55,576 nucleotides of DNA. Source: Psychrobacter sp. APC 3426 (GTDB lineage: Bacteria > Pseudomonadota > Gammaproteobacteria > Pseudomonadales > Moraxellaceae). Position numbers and translations under genes: made by a program. The stretch lies in NCBI RefSeq assembly GCF_030408035.1, contig NZ_JASDCF010000022.1:1-55576 (forward strand), in the 5' to 3' direction. Positions 10,684 through 19,400 of the stretch are shown in pieces (position 1 is the first letter of the stretch; each line of letters begins with the position of its first letter). The notes beneath the pieces are model-generated. The model was not told the DNA's origin. It saw nothing but the letters and a program-made list of their open reading frames with translations, and did no database searches.

Positions 10684-10742
10684 ACCGCCACATTGTCTAC
10701 TTCATTTGATAAAAATGCAGTAGACAATATGGCGGTTTTTTA
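10684..10742 (+). terminator. Rho-independent terminator after metH
   Basis: A long stem (ACCGCCA, ATTGTCTACT with AGTAGACAAT, TGGCGGT) is followed by a run of T. Its position about 70 bases after the metH stop fits. Confidence 0.88.
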
Positions 10743-10992
10743 TTGCCTATATCTTTACCTTTTAACTGTCTCTTTCAATCTCTATTTTTTTTACTCACTA
10801 AGCCCCGCCAGTCAAGCCTTAGAGTAAAAACAGTTAATTAAAATAATAAATAATCATGTCTGTTTTTACCAATAACCCCTCTTCAAACTGACTGCCTTTA
10901 ATTCTAAACATCATTCATTCAATCACGATTCACCCTAATCTATTATGCAAAAAAACTCTTATTTTTATGAGCACGCCTTAATTATTTTTGAT

Positions 10993-11052
10993 ATATTTAT
11001 ATTTAAGGATATAAATATGTTTTTTTTCTTATATTCTATGCCGCTGTTTTGA
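10993..11052 (+). promoter_or_regulatory. AT-rich inverted repeat overlapping a possible leader peptide
   Basis: ATATTTATAT (10993-11002) and ATATAAATAT (11009-11018) form a perfect 10-bp inverted repeat. The loop carries TTAAGG, the putative RBS of a short ORF at 11017-11052 encoding MFFFLYSMPLF. If transcribed, the hairpin would hide the RBS. In such AT-rich DNA chance is a serious alternative. Confidence 0.2.
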
Positions 11053-11142
11053 GGGTATTTTATTTTTCTACGTTGGGTAGAGACAAGGACGTAACGTTTA
11101 AGCTAAGTGAGATTTTACATTTTAATTCAAGGAGAGATAAAA

Positions 11143-12627
11143 ATGAAATCATTCAAACTAGCACTATTAACCATCGCCACCGCGCTCGTTTTACAAGGGT
11201 GTAACGATGATAATTCAGACTTTAACCCACCGCCCACTTCATCAGATATCGATACCAATATTGTTGGTTTTTGGAGTGAAGATGATGCTAATGGCAATTT
11301 GTCAGCCATCTCTTTTATGGATGATGGCACTTATGTACAGGTTCAAGTTAACAATAACTCATCAGTGGATGATCCAGAGGGCGGCCTCGAATGGGGTGAA
11401 TATAGTATTGATAAAAAAACCGGCAAACTAACCACCACGCAACGGTTTGATGAAAATGGCGATATGGGTTTATCAGATGCGCCAAATCTATCAGCCCATG
11501 TATCTAACGGCAAGTTGATCCTGCAAGTCGATGAAAACGAAAACGGTAGCATCGATAGTGATGAGCAATATAAGTTTTCAGAAATCCAGCCCGATGGCAT
11601 CGTAGGCGCTTGGAGCTTTGATGATGTAGACGATACAGATGATGAGCTGATTGGAGTCGCTTTTTTAGATGATAGTCAATATGTTCATGTACAGGTAAAT
11701 TCGGATCTCTCAGTTGATAACGATGAAAACGGTCTTGAATGGGGTACTTATGCGATCAACCCATCCACCAATCAACTCACAACCACTCAAACCTTTGATA
11801 GTAATGCTGACAAAGGGCTATCAGAGCCGAGCACTCGTTACGCGCGCGTGACTGATGATGAGAAGCTCATCCTTGATGTCGATGACGATTCATTTACCTT
11901 CTCAAGAACTGCTGTTACAGAGCCAGTCGATGCGCAGATGCTATCAGGGCTGTGGCGAATGGATCTTGGTAACGAAGAGCTAGTGACTCTATCATTTTTA
12001 GACGATGGCACCTATTTACAAACCCAAGTCACGGGTCCTACTTCCTCAAGAGGCTCGGATAATGGTATTGAGTGGGGCGAATACTCGCTAAAAGCAAATA
12101 ATGAATTAGAAATTGACGATGTCATTTTTGATAATAATGGCAGCGCTGGCTTATCAGATGAGGTACTAAGAACGGTACAAATCACTGATGACATCCTAAC
12201 TTTAGGCGTCGACGAGGACGATAGCGGTATAGTCGACAACGACGAAAAGTATCAGTTTACCAAAGCCAAGTCCCAAAATGAGCTAGGTATTTGGAAGGCA
12301 AAAGCAGGTCAGGTTGATGACGAACTTACCTTAGTTGGGTTCTTAGATGACCAAACCTTCTTTCACATAGAAGTCGATGAAAAGCCGCCTTTTGATGAGC
12401 CTGAAATGCCACCTTCTGGTATGGACTGGAATCTTTATACCTTAGGTAATAATGGACTGTTTACCCTCGGTCAGTCGCTATACAGCAATACTGGTGGTAA
12501 TGATTTATCGTTCTTTTATCAGATGAACATCAGCGTCTCAGGCGATACACTGACCTTCAACGGCTACGAGGATCAAATTGAAGTACAAAACAATGACGGT
12601 GAAACGGTGATTTTTGATCGTCAGTAG
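11143..12627 (+). CDS. Four-repeat acidic lipoprotein with EF-hand-like loops
   Basis: A 494-residue exported lipoprotein starting at the ATG at 11143, with GGAGAG 7 bases upstream. The signal ends in the lipobox LQGC near residue 20. The mature part is four tandem units of about 112-115 residues, beginning near GFWSEDD, GAWSFDD, GLWRMDL and GIWKAKA. Each continues with a conserved strand (FLDDGTY and variants), a WGEYS-type motif and a GLSD turn. Units 1 and 3 end in canonical 12-residue EF-hand-like loops (DENENGSIDSDE at residues 130-141, DEDDSGIVDNDE at 357-368); unit 2 has a shortened acidic loop and unit 4 none. The Gly-x-Trp start recalls lipocalin-like barrels, but I do not recognise the family. 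Calcium binding at the cell surface is inference. Confidence 0.85.
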   Translation: MKSFKLALLTIATALVLQGCNDDNSDFNPPPTSSDIDTNIVGFWSEDDANGNLSAISFMDDGTYVQVQVNNNSSVDDPEGGLEWGEYSIDKKTGKLTTTQRFDENGDMGLSDAPNLSAHVSNGKLILQVDENENGSIDSDEQYKFSEIQPDGIVGAWSFDDVDDTDDELIGVAFLDDSQYVHVQVNSDLSVDNDENGLEWGTYAINPSTNQLTTTQTFDSNADKGLSEPSTRYARVTDDEKLILDVDDDSFTFSRTAVTEPVDAQMLSGLWRMDLGNEELVTLSFLDDGTYLQTQVTGPTSSRGSDNGIEWGEYSLKANNELEIDDVIFDNNGSAGLSDEVLRTVQITDDILTLGVDEDDSGIVDNDEKYQFTKAKSQNELGIWKAKAGQVDDELTLVGFLDDQTFFHIEVDEKPPFDEPEMPPSGMDWNLYTLGNNGLFTLGQSLYSNTGGNDLSFFYQMNISVSGDTLTFNGYEDQIEVQNNDGETVIFDRQ

Positions 12628-12667
12628 CTATCAAAATAACAATGCAAAAATAAAAGTATAAAAATAC

Positions 12668-12706
12668 AATTCAGCCGATATAAACATATCGGCTGAATTT
12701 GTTATT
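12668..12706 (+). terminator. Terminator after the repeat lipoprotein
   Basis: AATTCAGCCGATAT pairs perfectly with ATATCGGCTGAATT around AAAC, followed by GTTATTTTT. It sits 40 bases after the stop. Confidence 0.85.
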
Positions 12707-12712
12707 TTTGGT

Positions 12713-12830
12713 CTAGTCATTTTTTATATTTCCCTGCCGACACTTTTCTAAACAATAAATCACCTGCTCCCACTTCTTACGCCAAGTAAAAGCACGCTAG
12801 CAGACGGGGCAGATTTTTTACTTTCTTCAT
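12713..12830 (-). pseudogene. Degenerate third copy of the DUF2256 zinc-ribbon gene
   Basis: Read on the minus strand, this stretch gives KICPVC, a TAG stop, then [15 protein letters not shown] and LEKCRQGNIKND. It aligns with the intact gene at 15798-15944 ([30 protein letters not shown]). Relative to that copy it has a nonsense codon where Gln stood (CAG to TAG) and has lost the four codons EKDW, a 12-bp deletion between two TGG codons. The reading frame is also broken between the ATG and the first Cys pair. It overlaps the last bases of the M48 gene. All four Cys of the ribbon are still legible, so decay looks recent. Confidence 0.85.
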
Positions 12831-14035
12831 TCACAAACCTTTAACCCCTGCTTAAAGCATTTGCTATATCTCTGTGCCATTTTAATTCGCAACTGGGTAT
12901 TAGGATGGCTTGATAAGAAGTCGGACAGTTTGTCTTCTTCAACCGCTTCAGCTTTTTCATTATTGGCTTCAACTTTTCCATTATCAACTTCACCTTCTTG
13001 CTGATCTGCGGCGTCATCGACCTCTTCTGCATTGGTCGTGGTCGAGTAGTCTTCCATACGGCTCAGGATATCTCCAAAGGCCTTTGGATCAATGCCAATC
13101 TCAAGCATCTTGTTAAAGGCAAACTCATCGGCTTCGGTTTCGTACTGACGTGAATAGTGATTTGACACCAGTGCCGTGCCCAACCCCGTAGCAAGCTCAC
13201 TGATACCGTCTGGGTTGCCCAATACCAATATCACAATCATCGTGGTTAATGAGTTTTGAGTGAACATCTCTAAGCTATGACGCTCGACCACATGACCCAT
13301 CTCATGTAACAGTACCGCATCTATCTCATCATCATTTTGGCTCAATTCTACAAACTTATCGGTCAAAATAATATCGCCAGACGGTAATGCAAAAGCGTTT
13401 GGCAGACTTGAGCCGCCTATGCTCATATCCCGAAAGTGTAGCCGATACTGAATATTGTCATCACCACCGAATGGTTTAAGGCGTGTCTTAAACCGAGATA
13501 TGATTTGCTGTTGTTCAGCATCACTTATTTGAGTGGGTTCTAAAAAATAACGATCCATAAAATCTAATGACTGATGACCTATAAACTCGCCTGTCTGCTG
13601 AGGGAGCGCATGAGCGACTGTTTGACTCGTCCAAGGAATACCCCATTTAATAAAACTAAATACAAAAACAACAGTGATGACCAACATCGTCAAGACGCTG
13701 GTCATTTTTGTTTCATGACGATGTAAGCGTAAACGCCACTTTGAGGCTGTATCGCTGTTTTTATTACTATTGATTATAGTATCGATAGCATCATTATTGT
13801 GAGTCGTAAAGAGTGAGCCATCAGTAAGTGTAAGCTTGCGTTCAGTATTTCCTAAGCGATCATTGATCGTCACTTGCGACCACTGACCCGTGATATTTTG
13901 ATGTCTTTCGCTGTCGTTACCAGTCTCACTAGATACAATTTTTACCTCATATCTCGTTTTAGCTACCGTGAGTTGCGCGGCGTATTGAACCGAGCTGTCT
14001 TTGGGATACCATTTGCCTGATATTGAATTTATCAT
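12827..14035 (-). CDS. M48-family zinc metallopeptidase, membrane-anchored
   Basis: A protein of about 402 residues from the ATG at 14035; a GTG at 14056 would add seven residues but has no RBS. The N-terminal 95 residues form a beta-rich domain (GKWYPKDSSVQYAAQLTV), followed by one transmembrane segment (MLVITVVFVFSFIKWGI). The catalytic domain shows the zinc motif HEMGHVVERH, the active-site environment LPSGDIILTDKFVEL and the third-ligand region ETEADEFAF. An acidic Glu/Asp/Ala stretch near residue 345-375 precedes the C-terminal SSHPNTQLRIKMAQRY. Such proteases degrade misfolded envelope proteins. It lies 111 bases after the YjgN-like gene on the same strand, a recurrent pairing. The active site faces the periplasm if the N-terminal domain is cytoplasmic (inference). 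Confidence 0.92.
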   Translation of the reverse strand: MINSISGKWYPKDSSVQYAAQLTVAKTRYEVKIVSSETGNDSERHQNITGQWSQVTINDRLGNTERKLTLTDGSLFTTHNNDAIDTIINSNKNSDTASKWRLRLHRHETKMTSVLTMLVITVVFVFSFIKWGIPWTSQTVAHALPQQTGEFIGHQSLDFMDRYFLEPTQISDAEQQQIISRFKTRLKPFGGDDNIQYRLHFRDMSIGGSSLPNAFALPSGDIILTDKFVELSQNDDEIDAVLLHEMGHVVERHSLEMFTQNSLTTMIVILVLGNPDGISELATGLGTALVSNHYSRQYETEADEFAFNKMLEIGIDPKAFGDILSRMEDYSTTTNAEEVDDAADQQEGEVDNGKVEANNEKAEAVEEDKLSDFLSSHPNTQLRIKMAQRYSKCFKQGLKVCE

Positions 14036-14146
14036 TACTGTTCTCACTGTATCCACTAGCTAAACGAAGCAATCAAGGATGCCATTAACCAAGCCATGAT
14101 TGAAATAAGGTGTCGATCAATAAGGTATCGGTTAATAGGATCTGGC

Positions 14147-15331
14147 TTAGATGGCAATATCTATATCGATATCTAAAACATCACCAATTTCTTCACCAAT
14201 AGCAGACTGCTCTTGCTCTTTTTGGGTCAGATAACTATTGATATCTATATCTAAGGCTTCTATCCAAGAGTTATCAGCGATATAACGGGCCACACGGACT
14301 TTTGCCCAAGGCAATGCTAAGCCCGCAGTAAATAGAACCAATAGCATATTGGTCGCTAACACATAAAAATAACCTTTAGCGCTGACGGTTGACTTAAAAG
14401 TGATGGCTCTATCCAACGTGGTATTTTCGAACAGATACTGACGTTGACGGCTAAATGAATAGGCTGTAGCGAATAAGAACGTGGCAATAAAACCAAAATA
14501 CATAACCAAAAACCCAACAACGAATAATGGATTTGCATCTGCGCTTTCGATGTCACTGGAAATACTGCCAAGGTTAAATCCGCCCGACAACGTAGACGCA
14601 AATATTAAGCCGGAGAGTATTAATAGGACAAATAAACAACCAATAATGATTAGCATTTTTTTAAGTTGAATTTTTATAAATTTTTCGGTGTTGATGTTGA
14701 TGAAGAAATGACCTTGACCAAATTTTGTCTGACCAATCTGGTATTCTGCTGCTTTTTTTGTAAAGAGTCCTGTGACAAAAATGCCTATGGCTATCGCGGC
14801 AATGATACCTACGGCAAATAGTATGAAGGCAAAACTTAAATCAGAACCTTCATCTAGACTGGTCATTGGGACTAGGCTACCAAAGGCCAGCAACGCAACT
14901 GCTGCATAACCCAATATGGGTATAAGCATATAAATAATATAGGCGGGCTTTAGATTGCCTATGAAGCTAAAGCGCACGTTGCTAAAGCTGGTCATGCGCA
15001 TATTGAACTTGAGACTGCGCCAGATGATCCAAGGAATAAAAGCAAATAAAACAATGGGTAAAATGACTCCGACGGTAGGTAAAACAGAGCCTACCACCTG
15101 TAGGGCAAGCAATATCAGCACACCGATTAAGTAGCCCAGAAACAGCTGTCTTCCGGTGGCATGGTAATCAAAATATCGATCTGCATATTCAGTATTCGCA
15201 TAAAAATATCGACGCGTACGTACTTTTGCCCAAGGGTAATAAATGCCTATGGTGACGATGCACAATAAAACATTCACAATCCATATCTTAAAATACTCTG
15301 ATCCGTCACCTTTAAATTGTATTTGTTTCAT
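14147..15331 (-). CDS. YjgN/DUF898-family inner-membrane protein
   Basis: A 394-residue polytopic protein with about eight hydrophobic segments. It carries the DUF898 hallmark at the N-terminus (YFKIWIVNVLLCIVTIGIYY then PWAKVRTRRYFYANTEYADR). A diverged second copy lies near residues 325-365 (YFYVLATNMLLVLFTAGLAL then PWAKVRVARY), so the protein is an internal duplication as in other YjgN proteins. Function is unknown. The start is the ATG at 15331, with the AAGGAT sequence nearby. It precedes the M48 peptidase gene with a 111-base gap; the two probably form an operon, hinting that the protease acts on, or is positioned by, this membrane protein (inference). Confidence 0.93.
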   Translation of the reverse strand: MKQIQFKGDGSEYFKIWIVNVLLCIVTIGIYYPWAKVRTRRYFYANTEYADRYFDYHATGRQLFLGYLIGVLILLALQVVGSVLPTVGVILPIVLFAFIPWIIWRSLKFNMRMTSFSNVRFSFIGNLKPAYIIYMLIPILGYAAVALLAFGSLVPMTSLDEGSDLSFAFILFAVGIIAAIAIGIFVTGLFTKKAAEYQIGQTKFGQGHFFININTEKFIKIQLKKMLIIIGCLFVLLILSGLIFASTLSGGFNLGSISSDIESADANPLFVVGFLVMYFGFIATFLFATAYSFSRQRQYLFENTTLDRAITFKSTVSAKGYFYVLATNMLLVLFTAGLALPWAKVRVARYIADNSWIEALDIDINSYLTQKEQEQSAIGEEIGDVLDIDIDIAI

Positions 15332-15797
15332 CCTATCCTTAGAACCTTAAAATTTGATGTGAATGTTTAGGGCGTGTCCGCATTTTAAAATAGTAATAAA
15401 AATAAGAACATGACCTAGTTGAATATGAGTTAAATTGAGTATATTTTTGAGATATTAGGGTCTGTTGAAAAACAGAAAATTTAAAAAAAGCATTATAGAT
15501 TATAAGCTTAGTAACTTCGAGTATTTTATGGAATTTTGTTGATTGAAATATTTTTGCGATGTTATCGCGACCGGAGTGCTGAATGAGATAGAATCGATTC
15601 GCTATTTCACGTTTTGACCATGATTCAAATAACATTCTTTGTAGTCATTAGCTAACATCTAGCAACGACTGAGATTTTGATTATTGAGTTTTTATGAATT
15701 GATAAAGCCTAGCAAAACAAAAAATGAGCTGCACCTTCTACTTTTTAAAGATACTTCGATTAAAGACGTGGCAGTTTTCTATTATCGACATTTAAAA
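15332..15797. other. Intergenic region between YjgN and DUF2256
   Basis: About 465 AT-rich bases. An open minus-strand frame (15339-15635, 98 codons) has no RBS, no recognisable motif and AT-driven composition (Phe/Ile/Tyr/Lys-rich), and I do not accept it as a gene. A small hairpin (TCTGTT-GAAA-AACAGA, 15461-15476) is visible. The stretch GGTCTGTTGAAAAAC loosely recalls insertion-sequence ends, but I cannot support an IS. Confidence 0.4.
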
Positions 15798-15944
15798 TTA
15801 CTCTGTTTTATCCTTACTCCGCCGACAGCGCTCAGAACAATAAATCACCTGCTCCCAATCCTTTTCCCACTTCTTGCGCCACGTAAATGGGCGCTGACAG
15901 ACTGGGCATACTTTTTGCGGTAGGTTTGCTTTTTTGTGTGCCAT
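15798..15944 (-). CDS. DUF2256 zinc-ribbon protein, copy a
   Basis: A 48-residue protein with GGGAAG a few bases ahead of the ATG. It starts [20 protein letters not shown], continues with [16 protein letters not shown] and ends [12 protein letters not shown]. Two CxxC-type pairs (CPVC and CSERC) form a compact zinc ribbon typical of DUF2256. The basic flanks suggest nucleic-acid or protein contact, but the function is unknown. It is followed 241 bases upstream by a second intact copy (16186-16347), and a decayed third copy lies at 12713-12830. Confidence 0.9.
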   Translation of the reverse strand: MAHKKANLPQKVCPVCQRPFTWRKKWEKDWEQVIYCSERCRRSKDKTE

Positions 15945-16130
15945 GAGCTTCCCTGCGTCACTTTGTATAGTTAATACTAAATAAAATGGATACGTTATTT
16001 AATAACGCGAAACTGGTATAAATTTTTCTGGCTTGCTGTGCCTATGCCGACAGAGGCTGCAAAAATCATATTAAAAACTAAGCATCCCAGTCCCGCTGTA
16101 TCTTTTTCATATTGGACTGAATATAGTATA

Positions 16131-16156
16131 AAAGGCTGGGTTAAAAACCCAGCCTA
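16131..16156 (-). terminator. Terminator after DUF2256 copy b
   Basis: On the minus strand AGGCTGGGTT, loop TTT, AACCCAGCCT forms a perfect 10-bp stem followed by TTTTAT, 30 bases beyond the stop of copy b. Confidence 0.85.
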
Positions 16157-16185
16157 CAACCAACGCGAAATTTAGATTTAAATTC

Positions 16186-16347
16186 TTACTTTTGATGATC
16201 TAACCCTTCATACTTTTTTACGCGGCGGCATTGGTCGGAACAATAGACCATACTCTCCCAGTTTTTATCCAACTTCTTCGCCCAACTAAATTCGCGCTCA
16301 CAGACAGGGCAGAGTTTTTTGCGGACGTTTTTCTTTTTGTGCGCCAT
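16186..16347 (-). CDS. DUF2256 zinc-ribbon protein, copy b
   Basis: A 53-residue protein, too short for most ORF filters. It starts MAHKKKNVRKKLCPVCEREF, continues SWAKKLDKNWESMVYCSDQC and ends RRVKKYEGLDHQK. The same two-Cys-pair ribbon as copy a is intact, and GAGAAAAG lies upstream of the ATG. Identity with copy a is moderate (about half of positions by eye), so the two are older paralogues, whereas the pseudogene at 12713 is clearly a sister of copy a. Its own terminator follows at 16131-16156. Function unknown. Confidence 0.9.
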   Translation of the reverse strand: MAHKKKNVRKKLCPVCEREFSWAKKLDKNWESMVYCSDQCRRVKKYEGLDHQK

Positions 16348-16476
16348 ACTTTTCTCATTGGTTTGTTTAACATAGTCGAATCAACTGCCACGACTATACA
16401 TCAATAACTTATCGCTATAGCCTATTAATTATAAGTTCTAATTATCATTATTGCTTATAAGCGTTAATCGTCAGTA

Positions 16477-19400
16477 TCAATCATAGTCATCAAAGATTTT
16501 GTTTAGCCTGTTGAGGCTATTGACGATAAGCTTGCCGGATTGATCGGTACTGCTATCAATTGCCAGCTTCTCATCCATCCGCATCGTCAGTGGCGTAAGC
16601 GCTTCTTTAAGAGCTGTTGCCATCAGCGCGGTCTGTTGATGAACATCAAGCGTATCGCTGTCTGCCGTTTGGTTCTCATCATTCTTAAGCAGGCTCTCTG
16701 TTAAGCTATTAGACAAGCTATCAGCCATTTTTTGTGCCAGTTGCTCAACAGCATCCACCAGCTGCATCATCAGCGCTTTTTGCGCGCCTTGATTTTGTTT
16801 GAGATACTCGCCTTCCGCCTTTTCAGTATTGTGATTGTGCTTATATATTTGTACCAGTTGACTCACGCTTTTCTCAAAGCTATGGTCGATACTGTCGCTG
16901 ACGACTTTGGCATTGTTAATGACGCTATCGGCAATGATTTTCTGTGCTTCTAACTGGGCATTGAGTTGTGCTTGTTGTCCTGCTTGTCGTAAGCGGGCGA
17001 TTTGCTCTGGGTCATTTTTCGTTAAGTATGTCTCAAACTGGCTACTGATGGTATTGAAGCCACTAGCCAAGTCGACCAACTGGGCAACGATACGCGCGCC
17101 AGTATCACCGTCTTCACCGCCCATGGCTTTATTACGTAAGAAGTCGGCTTTGATTTGTGCCCAACGCTCTTTTTCTGCGTCAGTTAACACACCGCGCATC
17201 TCGCCAAGCTTTAGAAGGTTGCTCTCTGCGCCTTGGGTCAATAGCTGCGACTCACCCAAATAGTGATCGTCTATCAGCTGGTTCAGCTCGTTTTCATTCA
17301 TGACCGCCGATAGCTTTTCGGTCATCTTATTCATATTACGATAACTGCCTTGCAGCTTAAATATCGGCTCGACACGGTATTTATCATCTTGTGATGCTGA
17401 GGCAATATAGGCTTGATTAACGTCAAGAATGACTTCTTGCACCCTAAACATATGGCGCAAGATGGCGATAATCTCGTTAACCTCTGAAGTGCTATACGGA
17501 TACGTCAGCTCGCTGCTCTGTGCTTGGGCGAGGTTGGCATTGTCCGTTTTTGCCATTTTAATCAAACGATGAACATCCGCTAAGTCACGGTTGGCCAGTG
17601 GTGCGAGAACGGTATTAGAGGTGAGTGAGTTTTCAATATAACTGAGCGCAAATACCTCTTCCATGCCGCTCATAATATCGCCCAAGTTATAGATATCGGC
17701 GCGGTTGGCAAGCATATCAGGGACTTTAAAGGCCTCACCGCTTTCGGTGTACGGGTTACCCGCCATGACCACACAGAACTTTTTGCCACGCATGTCATAG
17801 GTTTTGGTTTTGCCTTGCCAGACGCCATCGATACGGCGCGTGCCATCACCTAATGAGATAAACTTCTGCAAAAATTCCGCATGCGTATGCTGAATATCAT
17901 CGAGATAGAGCATGACGTTATTGCCCATCTCAAAGGCTAAGTTGATTTTATTCAGCTCTTCTCGGGCGGTGGCATTAGGTGCTTTTTCGGGATCTAATGA
18001 GGTGACATCATGACCGAGTGATGGACAGTTAATCTTCATAAAGATAAGGCCGAGACGATTGGCCACATACTCCATCAAGGTGGTTTTACCGTAACCTGGT
18101 GGCGATATCATCATTAGGATACCCATCAGATCGGTACGCTTATCCTCGCCGACCGTGCCCATCTGTTTGGCGAGGTTGTCACCAATTAACGGCAAATAGC
18201 TCTCATTAATCAGACGGTTACGCACAAAGGAGGACAGTGGTCGCGGCATAAACTCGTCCAGTCGCAACGTCTCTTTTGAATCATGCAAAATCTCTGAGCG
18301 CATGGCTAGATAGCGTCTGTAAGCAGGGATGACTTGGGTATCATGGTGATGCAGACGATTTAAGAAGTCATCGACCGCAAAGGTCAAGGTCTGCTGATGA
18401 ATACGTGTATGCTCACCTAGTAAGTTATTAATTTGAATCTCAAGCGATACTTTACCTGTGCTGCGCTCAAAGCTCTGCACTTGATTGAGCGGATTGTTGA
18501 GGCTGGTCAGCGAGGTTGTGGCTGAGAATGACAACGTAGATGGCGTGCTAGTGGCGCTATTATCGAAACTAATACCTGAATCAATGAGGCGCTGTACCAA
18601 GGCTTCACGCTGAGCATCATTTAACTGGGTAAGCAAGACAGCAATGGCTTCGGGCACATAATGACGGCCACTCTCTAGCTGTTGCTTGCGTAGCGCCTCT
18701 TTTTCCTTACTCTCAGCAAGCTGCTCTTCAGTGAGGGCCGCGCCTGCCTCATCCGTGCCATCAGCTGATACGTTAGCCGACTCAGTATCACCATAGGTCT
18801 TATCAAGTAACGCATGAAACCATGTGGCTAGTAGCTCATAGGCTGACTTGGGTTGAAAACCCAGCTTACTGATAGAAGACTGTAGCTGCTCAAAACTGGT
18901 CGTATTTTGCGTGCTGCCGGCAGCGCTATTCAACGTTTGGCTTAACTGCTCACACAACTGCTGCGCTTGTTGACTCGTTTGCCAGTCTATCTTGGCATCT
19001 ACGCCACTATCAGAGATACTCGCCTGCCCTATGACGCTCACCAGATACTCACTGGCAAGCTGGACATAGCTTGGTTTAAAGATGTTAGCGTTATGAATAT
19101 CGCTATTTTCAGAACCTAGCTTTGAATCCAAGCCTGATTTTGACTGCTTACTAGCGCCGTTATCAACGCTACTGCCTTTATTAACACCAATGCTGTCATC
19201 ATTATGAGCGGCGACAAACTGATGCATGATTTGACTCATGTCCTCAACGAGCAGAGATTTGGCTGTGTCGCTACCCAGTGCACGGCGCAGTTGCTCAGCG
19301 GTAGCGGCTCTATCTGTCCAGTTGCTCGCACGCGTCAGCACTGATTCATTCAGCCAATTATCATAACCAAACTGACGTAAGGCGTCTAAGCCAAGCGCTT

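Larger units (their letters stand above)
10617..11142. other. Intergenic region between metH and the repeat lipoprotein
   Basis: It contains the metH terminator (10684-10742), a 10-bp inverted repeat GTAAAAACAG/CTGTTTTTAC (10824-10833 and 10860-10869), and a second perfect 10-bp AT-only inverted repeat at 10993-11018 that overlaps a possible 11-residue leader ORF. No larger gene is seen. Confidence 0.5.

Noticed and set aside
15368..15380. TTTAGGGCGTGTC shared with about 31990-32002, as possible transposon ends
   Set aside because: A 13-base match between two places in 55 kb is expected by chance, and the flanks do not match.
15339..15635. 98-codon minus-strand frame after the YjgN-like gene, with an IS-end-like GGTCTGTTGAAAAAC
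   Set aside because: Composition is AT-driven, there is no RBS or recognisable transposase motif, and no paired terminal repeat or target duplication was found.
15684..15923. 79-codon plus-strand frame
   Set aside because: It runs antisense across the DUF2256 gene, whose Cys pairs and RBS clearly mark the minus strand as coding.
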